Assembly (NCBI GenBank): GCA_030523775.1
Contig: JAUNHW010000006.1
Location: 41,542 to 105,541, forward strand
Origin: Akkermansia sp.
GTDB taxonomy: Bacteria; Verrucomicrobiota; Verrucomicrobiia; Verrucomicrobiales; Akkermansiaceae
Reading direction: 5' to 3'
Length of the DNA stretch: 64,000 nt
This document shows, piece after piece, positions 1 through 6,074 of this stretch; position 1 is the first letter of the stretch; each line of letters opens with the position of its first letter. A program made the translations under genes and the position numbers. Under the pieces are notes generated by a model that was given only the letters and a program-made list of their open reading frames with translations, had not been told where the DNA came from and did no database searches.

Positions 1-2
1 CC

Positions 3-362
3 TCCCTGTGCGCGTGCGACGAGGTGCTCACCCCCATGCAGTGCGAGTTCCTGAGCCTGGACGGGCTTTCCAAGATTTTGTACATCATGCAGCAGGTGCG
101 TGAGAGCGGCGCCAATCCCAAGCTCATCCACGAGGGCGTGCTCATGACCATGTACAACAACACCAAGCTGGCCAACGAGGTTATCTCCCAGGTGCAGCAG
201 AACCTGCCCAAGCAGCTCTACAAGACCGTCATCCCGCGCTCCGTGCGCGTGGGAGAGGCCCCCAGCTTCGGCAAGACCGTGCTGGAGCACGATCCCTACA
301 ACACTGCCTCCCTGGCATACGGCAACGCCGCCCGCGAATTCCTGCAGCGGCACCGCAAGTAG
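3..362 (+). CDS. parA: ParA/Soj family partition ATPase, C-terminal fragment
   Basis: The reading frame is open from the left edge, so only the last ~120 residues are present and the Walker motifs lie outside the window. The remaining sequence has the typical ParA/Soj end: a stretch resembling 'VPVQCEYYALEGLSQL' (here TPMQCEFLSLDGLSKI), then the IPRxVRxxEAPSxGK signature (IPRSVRVGEAPSFGK), the LEHDPYNTASLAY segment and a short basic tail. The family couples ATP-dependent dimerisation to chromosome segregation together with ParB. No parB follows; the next gene is comF. A tandem-repeat element begins 5 nt after the stop codon. Family assignment is firm; chromosomal rather than plasmid origin is inferred from the surrounding genes. 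Confidence 0.9.
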   Translation, partial: SLCACDEVLTPMQCEFLSLDGLSKILYIMQQVRESGANPKLIHEGVLMTMYNNTKLANEVISQVQQNLPKQLYKTVIPRSVRVGEAPSFGKTVLEHDPYNTASLAYGNAAREFLQRHRK

Positions 363-367
363 GATTT

Positions 368-421
368 ACTAGGTACTATGTACTAGGTACTATTTGGGAA
401 TAATGCGCGCCTGACGGCGCG
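368..421 (+). repeat. 3'-end repeat element, copy A
   Basis: Directly after the parA stop, the 12-mer TACTAGGTACTA occurs twice with a TG spacer and is followed by TTTGGGAATAAT and a GC hairpin (CGCGCC-tga(c)-GGCGCG). Related composites occur at 13569, 20249, 27538, 45611 (minus strand) and 52531. The hairpin lies just before the comF ribosome binding site. Confidence 0.75.
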
Positions 422-437
422 GGGAAGGAGGGTGCCT

Positions 438-1148
438 ATGCTGGACTGGATTTTCCCGAACACCTGCCATCTTTGCGGAGAAGTTGCCGGAGCCACGCTC
501 TGCCCGGACTGCCTGCATGCGCTGGCGCGCGTGCCCAAGCCCGTGTGCATGTACTGCGGCGCCCCCGTGGCCGGAAACCAGCAGGACCCGTACCACTGCG
601 AGGCCTGCCGTGGCAAGCCCCGCCCCTTCTCCTTTGCGCGCTCCGCCCTGTATGAGGATGATACCACCCTGGACCTGGTGCACGCCTTGAAATACCACAA
701 GCACACGCATCTGGCGCGCGCCCTGGCCCCGGTGCTCGCAGAGCTGTGGGAGGACAGCCACCTGCTTGCCGATGTCGCCGACTGGGCGCTCGTGCCCGTG
801 CCGGTCACGAAACGCAAACTCTTCTCGCGCGGCTACAACCAGGCGGAGGAGCTTGCGGAGGAACTGGTGAAACTGCGCCCCATGCCCATCATCCAGCCCC
901 TGCGCCGCGTGAACACCGGCGTGCGCAGCCAGACCAACCTCTCCGCCACGGAGCGCATGAAGAACGCCTACCGCGCCTACTCCCTGCTGCCGCGCTATGC
1001 GGATGGAGCGCGCTCCCTGCCGCGGAACGTGCTCATCCTGGATGATGTGTACACCACCGGGGCCACCGCGCGCGCCTGCGCCCACGCCCTCCGCCAAGCC
1101 AAGGGCGTGAAGAACATAGGCATCATCACCCTGCTGCGCGTGCGGTAG
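438..1148 (+). CDS. comF: ComF-family phosphoribosyltransferase-like protein
   Basis: The 236-residue product has the two parts of the ComF/GntX family. The N-terminus carries a zinc-binding four-cysteine region (C10xxC13 and C22xxC25, with a further CMYCG and CEAC pair). The C-terminal half is a type I phosphoribosyltransferase fold with the PRPP loop VLILDDVYTTGAT near residue 200. ComF proteins support uptake of transforming DNA in competent bacteria, but the family is also common in non-competent ones, so the role is inferred. The ATG at 438 is preceded by GGAAGGAGG at a 6-nt spacing, one of the few clear Shine-Dalgarno sequences here; a GTG two codons upstream is not used for that reason. 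The gene is convergent with the small lipoprotein that follows. Confidence 0.88.
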   Translation: MLDWIFPNTCHLCGEVAGATLCPDCLHALARVPKPVCMYCGAPVAGNQQDPYHCEACRGKPRPFSFARSALYEDDTTLDLVHALKYHKHTHLARALAPVLAELWEDSHLLADVADWALVPVPVTKRKLFSRGYNQAEELAEELVKLRPMPIIQPLRRVNTGVRSQTNLSATERMKNAYRAYSLLPRYADGARSLPRNVLILDDVYTTGATARACAHALRQAKGVKNIGIITLLRVR

Positions 1149-1156
1149 GCCCTGCC

Positions 1157-1321
1157 TCAAGGCAGGATGGTGCGGCAAATCTGCCCCGGCAGGCGGATGA
1201 TGGAATTCAGCATGCTGCTGATGGTGCCGCAGGAGGTGAGGCTGAAGCATGCCGCCGCCAGCAGCGCCGCAAGCGCGCCGCGCTTCACCATTTGCAGTTT
1301 TGATGAATGCTTGTCTGCCAT
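1157..1321 (-). CDS. Small lipoprotein, 54 residues, function unknown
   Basis: A short reverse-strand frame encodes a basic N-region, a hydrophobic run (VKRGALAALLAAACFSLT) and a lipobox LTSC with the cysteine at residue 31. It is followed by only 23 residues (GTISSMLNSIIRLPGQIC...). This is the layout of a tiny lipoprotein attached to the membrane, comparable in size to entericidin-type peptides, though no sequence relation is claimed. It begins at ATG 1321; an internal ATG at codon 11 is an alternative start that leaves a better-shaped signal peptide. No strong ribosome binding site is visible. It lies convergent to comF and divergent from the glycosyltransferase. The coding call rests on the lipobox and on filling an otherwise empty gap. 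Confidence 0.6.
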   Translation of the reverse strand: MADKHSSKLQMVKRGALAALLAAACFSLTSCGTISSMLNSIIRLPGQICRTILP

Positions 1322-1413
1322 CACGTCGCCATTCTATCACAGCACCCTCTCCCTTGCCAATACAAAAGGGAAATTTGATGTCTGCGCGGGCGCGGGGCAC
1401 TCCGCGAATGTAC

Positions 1414-1441
1414 TTGCATTCCGCGAAACTGCGGGTATACT
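1414..1441 (+). promoter_or_regulatory. Promoter of the glycosyltransferase gene
   Basis: TTGCAT, a 16-nt spacer, then TATACT. The -10 box ends 16 nt before the ATG at 1458, giving a predicted leader of about 10 nt. Confidence 0.6.
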
Positions 1442-1457
1442 TGCCGATATCTGCAAT

Positions 1458-2540
1458 ATGGCGTCCAAGAACATCAGCTTCAGCGTGGTCATGACCTGCT
1501 ACAACTTGGAAAATTACGTGGCAGAGGCCATCGAATCCGTGTTGCGGCAAAAGTACGATGGAGAAAAGGAACTCATCATCGTGGACGACTGCTCCACGGA
1601 CGGCTCCATGCAAGTCATTCGCCAAACCCTGGCCCGCGGCACGAACGGTTGGCAAGCTACCGTCATCCAGACGGAGCGCAACTCCGGCGTAGCCGGTGCC
1701 TGCGATGCGGGCTGGGCGCGCGCCAGGTACGAGTGGATTATCATGGCTGATGGCGACGACATTCAGGACGAACGGCGCCTGGAACTCACAAACGCGCTTG
1801 TGCAGCGGCATCCCGATGCAGTCATGCTGGTGGGCTCGGCAAACTATGCGGATATCAACGGGAACGTGTACGGCTACGTGGGATGCTGCGGCATGCCGTA
1901 TGAGCAGTCGCCGGAAAGCTCACTCCTGAACACGCCGGAAGAGAGGCTGGGAAACTACCTGCTGCCTGACGGTGCTCCGCGGTGGGCACCGTTCGGATGC
2001 TACATGGCCATGAGGCGCAGCGTTTTCATGCGGTGGGGCGAGTTGACGAAAAGCGCGGGAGAAGAGCGCATTCTCCAAGACTCCACATGGTATCTGCGGG
2101 CTCTTCTCACAGGGCCGCTACTGAACAGCAGGGAACCCGTGTGCAAGTACAGGACGCGCGAGAACAACATCCTGAACCGTATGCAGGACGGCAGCACTTT
2201 GAAGGGTTGTCTCGCCTACGAGCTGCACATGACCAGCTTCTACAGGCTGAACGTTAAAAACTACCACCAGGAACTCAGGGACATCCAGCGGGCCATGAAG
2301 GATGCCACCCTCACAGATTTGTCCACTGAGCAGTTGCAACAGTTGGAGGCTCACGTTTCATCAAAGCTGGCATCGTATGAAATTCTTGCAGATTGGTGGA
2401 ACCTGCCGTGGGGAAAAAGGCTCTGCATTGCCTTGCACAACCCACTGCCTGCCAACTTCAGTCGCTGGCCGTTGCCGCGTCTGCTGCCGTTCCGTGTGTA
2501 CGTGTTCCTGCGTTGGGCGCGCCAGAAAATGAAGGGCTGA
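1458..2540 (+). CDS. Glycosyltransferase, family 2 (GT-A fold)
   Basis: The 360-residue protein opens with the GT2 pattern SVVMTCYNLENYVAEAIESV, followed by the nucleotide-binding motif IIVDDCSTDGS and the metal-binding DxD motif in MADGDD. About 200 less conserved residues follow. No membrane segment is visible, so it is probably a cytoplasmic transferase that moves a sugar from a nucleotide donor to an envelope glycan or glycoprotein; the acceptor cannot be told. The frame stays open far upstream (to 1167), but conserved sequence begins at ATG 1458 and a promoter lies just before it. It stands alone between divergent and convergent neighbours and ends at a strong bidirectional terminator. 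Confidence 0.85.
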   Translation: MASKNISFSVVMTCYNLENYVAEAIESVLRQKYDGEKELIIVDDCSTDGSMQVIRQTLARGTNGWQATVIQTERNSGVAGACDAGWARARYEWIIMADGDDIQDERRLELTNALVQRHPDAVMLVGSANYADINGNVYGYVGCCGMPYEQSPESSLLNTPEERLGNYLLPDGAPRWAPFGCYMAMRRSVFMRWGELTKSAGEERILQDSTWYLRALLTGPLLNSREPVCKYRTRENNILNRMQDGSTLKGCLAYELHMTSFYRLNVKNYHQELRDIQRAMKDATLTDLSTEQLQQLEAHVSSKLASYEILADWWNLPWGKRLCIALHNPLPANFSRWPLPRLLPFRVYVFLRWARQKMKG

Positions 2541-2576
2541 TTATACAATACAAAAAGCCCCCCGCTGCCATACAGC

Positions 2577-2604
2577 AAACGCCCCGCCGTGCGGCGGGGC
2601 GTTT
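2577..2604. terminator. Bidirectional intrinsic terminator
   Basis: A perfect 12-bp stem (AAACGCCCCGCC / GGCGGGGCGTTT) with loop GTGC sits between the convergent glycosyltransferase and GreA-fusion genes. The A and T ends of the stem allow it to serve both strands. Confidence 0.8.
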
Positions 2605-2638
2605 GGCCTTGGGTTGAGGTTGACGTGAATCCGCCTCC

Positions 2639-4585
2639 TTACGCTTCCTCCGGGGTTTCATCCGGGAAGATGAGCTCCTTGGGGGCGGGCTCGATGCTCT
2701 TGATGGTCATCTTCACCTGCTCGCCGCCGATTTCCAGGGGCAGGCGCAGCACCTCGCCCACCTTGTGGCCGAGCAGCTTGGCCCCCAGGCGGGAGCTGTA
2801 GGAGATGATGTGCTCCTCCGGCACGGAATCCCAGGCGCCGAGGACAATGTAGACCACCTCCCGGCCCTCCTCTGTTACAAAGGTGACCTTGGTGCCCATG
2901 TTGATTTCCTCGCAGGAGACGCTGGCGAAATCCGTGGGAACGGCCTGGGAGAGCAGGCGGGAAAGCTCCACCGAGCGGCGCGTGAGCACCTGGCGCGTGG
3001 CCTTGGCGTCCTGGTAGCCGCCGTTCTCGCGCAGGTCGCCCTCCGCGCGGGTGACTTCCAGATCGTGCTTGTTCTTGGGGATGCGCACGTTGATGATATC
3101 CTCGTACTCCGCCTTGCGGGCGGCGAAGGAGCGCAGGGAAACGTACATGGCCTGCTTCTCCTTGGCCCCGGCACGGGACTTCACGATGTCGTGCAGCGTT
3201 TCCTGCACCTTCATCATGTTGGCGAGCAGCAGGTTGCGGTCCAGCTCCGGCAGCACGGATGAGTTGTAGATGGCCTTGGCGAACGGGCGGGCTTCCAGCT
3301 CGCTCAAGCCGCTCACCAGGTCCGGGGCCAGGCTCTTGTCCTCCAGCAGCATGTTGCGAAGGCGCAGCGACCGGTTGGGGCCGCCCTCCGCGCTGTCGCG
3401 CTCAATGGCCGCAATCAGGGCGGAACCCAGCGTCATCTTCGTGCCGTCAACCAGCTCCTTGGCCACGCCGTTGCGTTCCTTGCACACCCAGATGAGCACG
3501 TCCGGGCTCAGGTTCTGGCGGGAGAGGCCGTTGGAGATGACGGAGAAGAGCTGCTCCTTGGCGCCCTTGGCAACAATGAAGTCTGCCACGGGGGCGGTGA
3601 CCTTGCTGCCGCCGAAGAGGAAGATGTTGATGGCGTAGGAGAGGCAGGCTTCCCCGTAGGCTTCCGCCAGGGCCTTGTAGACCTCCTTCTGGCGGCTGGC
3701 GTTCAGCTCGCCGATGTAGCCGACGATTTCCTCCGAACTGATAGTCTTGAGCTTGTCCGCCAGGGTGGTGATGGTGGTGTCGTCCGCGGCTTTCAGGGCC
3801 TCGTCCAGCTTTTCCCTGGCCTCCTGGCTGCCGGCCACGGTCTCCAGGATTTCATCGCGGATGATGATGAGCTCCAGCACGCGCTGGGGTTCCTCGTGGG
3901 CCTTCAGGATGTCCTCCTCCATGCTCTTCACCAGCTCGGCCACAATGGCGTATTCGCCCTTGAGCACCTCCAGGTGCGCCTGATCCAGAATGCGCACGCA
4001 GGATTCAAGCGTCACTGCATCCCGGTAGTCCGCAAGCAACGCCTCCGCGGCGGATGCCGCCTCGCGCGTCACTATGGCCTCGCCGCGTTTCGTGGGCAGG
4101 CGGAAGCCCGGGTCCTCGCGCATGGCGGCGCGCGCCTTGTCCCACCACGTCTTCCATTCCTTGGCGGGTATCACGCGGTCGCTCAGGAAGCGCTCCAGGT
4201 CCTCCGGCAGCAGCGGCAGGATTTCATCGATGCCCTCGCGCAGGGACTTGTTGCCGTCTATGACGAAGCGCATGAAGTCCAGGATGCTCTTCTTGTCCGT
4301 GGCCCGCGCGTAGCAGCCCTGCGGGTCGTCGTAGCAGGGGATGAGGAAGTGGCCCTCCGGTATGGGTGTCAGCGAGTTGAAGGCGAGCTTCAGGCCCATC
4401 ACGTGGTCCCTGCCGCCCTCGAAGGCGATTTTGACCTTCTGCTGGGGCAGGCTCCAGGCGCTCACCTTGCCCACACCCATCTCTTGGTGCATCACGTATT
4501 TTCCGGGAGAGAACTTATCAAGTCTGGCGGCAAAGTCGGCCGGAATCTTACCAGCTTGCACCAGTTTTTGTAGGTCGGAATTCAT
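2639..4585 (-). CDS. greA: GreA/GreB-domain transcript cleavage factor with long N-terminal extension
   Basis: The 648-residue protein carries a GreA module only in its last ~150 residues. This consists of a coiled coil with the tip EGDLRENGGY near residue 515, which keeps the acidic Asp and Glu needed for RNA cleavage in GreA. An FKBP-like C-terminal domain follows (VTFVTEEGREVVYIVLGAWDS..., PLEIGGEQVKMTIKSI). The first ~480 residues are an alpha-helix-rich extension not found in the 158-residue proteobacterial GreA. A comparable fusion of about 715 residues is known from Chlamydia, which supports a PVC-group host. GreA rescues backtracked RNA polymerase. The start at 4585 (MNSDLQKLV) fits a promoter whose -10 box ends 10 nt upstream; ATG 4597 lies inside that -10 box. 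The gene is divergent from the bactofilin pair. Confidence 0.88.
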   Translation of the reverse strand: MNSDLQKLVQAGKIPADFAARLDKFSPGKYVMHQEMGVGKVSAWSLPQQKVKIAFEGGRDHVMGLKLAFNSLTPIPEGHFLIPCYDDPQGCYARATDKKSILDFMRFVIDGNKSLREGIDEILPLLPEDLERFLSDRVIPAKEWKTWWDKARAAMREDPGFRLPTKRGEAIVTREAASAAEALLADYRDAVTLESCVRILDQAHLEVLKGEYAIVAELVKSMEEDILKAHEEPQRVLELIIIRDEILETVAGSQEAREKLDEALKAADDTTITTLADKLKTISSEEIVGYIGELNASRQKEVYKALAEAYGEACLSYAINIFLFGGSKVTAPVADFIVAKGAKEQLFSVISNGLSRQNLSPDVLIWVCKERNGVAKELVDGTKMTLGSALIAAIERDSAEGGPNRSLRLRNMLLEDKSLAPDLVSGLSELEARPFAKAIYNSSVLPELDRNLLLANMMKVQETLHDIVKSRAGAKEKQAMYVSLRSFAARKAEYEDIINVRIPKNKHDLEVTRAEGDLRENGGYQDAKATRQVLTRRSVELSRLLSQAVPTDFASVSCEEINMGTKVTFVTEEGREVVYIVLGAWDSVPEEHIISYSSRLGAKLLGHKVGEVLRLPLEIGGEQVKMTIKSIEPAPKELIFPDETPEEA

Positions 4586-4595
4586 ACTGGCAACC

Positions 4596-4623
4596 ATGGT
4601 ATCACACATTCTGTCAAATGCAA
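4596..4623 (-). promoter_or_regulatory. Promoter of the GreA-fusion gene
   Basis: On the minus strand: TTGCAT, 16 nt, TACCAT, then 10 nt to the ATG at 4585. The predicted transcript starts 3-4 nt before the start codon. Confidence 0.5.
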
Positions 4624-4695
4624 GCCCAACCGAGCATTTTTTTGCTCCCCCGCACCCCGATGGTAAGGAAAATTTAACTTTTCTCATTTTTCCTG

Positions 4696-4724
4696 TGGAC
4701 AAAGCGTGCGCGCGGGGGTAAGAT
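4696..4724 (+). promoter_or_regulatory. Promoter upstream of the bactofilin genes
   Basis: TGGACA, 17 nt, TAAGAT. The first ATG after it (4732, 7 nt downstream) is out of frame with the bactofilin, whose ATG is at 4776, so the bactofilin would have a leader of about 45 nt. Confidence 0.5.
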
Positions 4725-4775
4725 AGCCGCGATGCTCCGCTGTGGCAGCAGCAACACGTCAACCTCTATCACAAT

Positions 4776-5378
4776 ATGTTCAAGTATCCCAAGCAAAACG
4801 ACGACAAGTTCTCCGGCTCCCCGTTCAGCGATGTGCCCGAGGATTGGGCCACCAAGGCGGAGGACACCCCCTCCACCTCTCCCTTCTCCCAGAAGAAGGA
4901 CACCGCGGAGACCGCTCCCTCCAGCTCACCCTTTGATGAAATCCACACTTCCTCCACGCTCACCACGGCTGCCAGCCGCAACGTGCTCAACCAGGACGTG
5001 GAGGTGGTGGGTGTCCTGCGCTTCACGGACGACCTGCTCGTGGACGGCTCCGTGGAGGGCCGCATCGAGTCCGACGGCGTGCTGACCGTGGGCGGCAACG
5101 CCTTCATCAAGGCGGGAGACAAGGAGAAGAGCACCGTGCAGACCAAGAGCGTGATTGTGCACGGCCGCGTGCACGGCAACATTGAGGTGACGGACCGCGT
5201 GGAGCTGGCCGCCACCGCAGAGGTCATCGGCGATATCTCCGCCAACAAGATTTCCATCCAGGAGGGTGCCATCCTGGTGGGCCAGTGCCGCATTGGCGCC
5301 CCCGCCAGCATGCCCGCCGCCAAGGCCAAGCCGGCGGCTTCCCCCGTGGCTTCCAAGACGCCGAACCTGCTCGGTTGA
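4776..5378 (+). CDS. Bactofilin (polymer-forming cytoskeletal protein)
   Basis: This 200-residue protein has a disordered, Ser/Pro/Lys-rich N-terminus of ~65 residues. A bactofilin core follows: repeated short beta-strands of the type VVGVLRFTDDLLVDGSVEG, SVIVHGRVHGNIEVTDRVEL and AEVIGDISANKISIQEGAIL. A Pro/Ala-rich tail ends in PNLLG. Bactofilins polymerise without nucleotide into filaments that position peptidoglycan enzymes and shape the cell. It is directly followed by a second bactofilin-like gene, so the two may form a mixed polymer. No Shine-Dalgarno sequence precedes ATG 4776; the start is chosen because conserved sequence follows and no better in-frame ATG exists upstream. Confidence 0.88.
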   Translation: MFKYPKQNDDKFSGSPFSDVPEDWATKAEDTPSTSPFSQKKDTAETAPSSSPFDEIHTSSTLTTAASRNVLNQDVEVVGVLRFTDDLLVDGSVEGRIESDGVLTVGGNAFIKAGDKEKSTVQTKSVIVHGRVHGNIEVTDRVELAATAEVIGDISANKISIQEGAILVGQCRIGAPASMPAAKAKPAASPVASKTPNLLG

Positions 5379-5460
5379 GTCTTGCCGGGCCCCAGTGAGA
5401 CATGCTCGAATTCCGTCCAGAACCGCTAGTCGTTTCCTCGGTGTCCGGGCTGTTACCCGA

Positions 5461-5492
5461 AGGTGAGCGTGACCGCCGCGTCGCGCTCACCT
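5461..5492 (+). promoter_or_regulatory. Hairpin between the two bactofilin genes
   Basis: A perfect 9-bp inverted repeat AGGTGAGCG / CGCTCACCT with a 14-nt loop, followed by CGTTTCAT. It may be a weak terminator or mRNA stabiliser. It falls inside the upstream extension of the next reading frame, which argues for the later start at 5528. Confidence 0.45.
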
Positions 5493-5527
5493 CGTTTCAT
5501 TCCCAGGTGAAGGAGTCGCACGTCCCC

Positions 5528-6037
5528 ATGCAGGAGGTGGTGTGCTATGAATGCGGCATGACCTCCAAGGTGCCGGCGGCGGCGCTTTCCGCCAACTGCC
5601 AGCACTGCCAGGCCCACCTGAACATGGCGGATGTGGAGATACGCCCCGGCTCGGAGCAGCTCTCCATCCGCACGCTGGGGGATGTGACCGTGCCGCCGGA
5701 AACCACGCTCTCCCGCCTCTCCGTGGTTTGCCGCAACATGGAAATCAGCGGCCGCGTCTCCGGCTCCTTCCGCTGCACCCGCGCCCTGGTGGTCAACGAA
5801 TCCGTGCAGATTGAAAACCTGCAGGCGGCGCGCCTGGTGGTTTCCAAGGGTACGGAGGTGGTCATCACCAAGAACGCGCAGGTGGAGGCGGCCAACATCT
5901 ACGGCAGGCTCACCGGCGTGCTGCGCTCATCCGGCGTGGTGAAAATCTACGGCTCCGGTGAGGTGAACGGGCTCATTTTCGCCGCAGACGTGGTGATGGA
6001 ACCCGGCGCGGTCTACAACCGCGATAACTTGAGCTAG
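5528..6037 (+). CDS. Bactofilin-like protein with N-terminal zinc ribbon
   Basis: The 169-residue product starts MQEVVCYECG and has a treble-clef-like pair of cysteine knuckles (CYEC at residues 6-9 and CQHC about 19 residues on). About 120 residues of bactofilin-type beta-repeats follow (TLGDVTVPPETTLSRLSVVC, MEISGRVSGSFRCTRALVV, VEAANIYGRLTGVLRSSG). A zinc ribbon joined to a bactofilin core suggests a filament subunit with an added protein- or nucleic-acid-contact module. The frame is open back to ATG 5402, but that stretch has no conserved sequence and contains a hairpin. ATG 5528 has AAGGAG upstream at a rather long 12 nt. It probably forms an operon with the preceding bactofilin. Confidence 0.75.
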   Translation: MQEVVCYECGMTSKVPAAALSANCQHCQAHLNMADVEIRPGSEQLSIRTLGDVTVPPETTLSRLSVVCRNMEISGRVSGSFRCTRALVVNESVQIENLQAARLVVSKGTEVVITKNAQVEAANIYGRLTGVLRSSGVVKIYGSGEVNGLIFAADVVMEPGAVYNRDNLS

Positions 6038-6074
6038 CGCGGCGGCTCCGCCGCATCCCGCGCACCCCACGCCC

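Noticed and set aside
390..1811. A 473-codon minus-strand frame across comF and the glycosyltransferase start
   Set aside because: Crosses two well-supported genes and shows no recognisable domain; composition is typical of a shadow frame.
4732..5085. Out-of-frame ATG 7 nt after the bactofilin promoter, opening a 117-codon frame
   Set aside because: It has the leaderless geometry but the product is a Ser/Pro/Arg-rich shadow of the bactofilin; kept only as a note on the promoter.
5402..5527. Upstream extension of the zinc-ribbon bactofilin
   Set aside because: No conserved sequence and a 9-bp hairpin within it; ATG 5528 directly precedes the cysteine knuckles.
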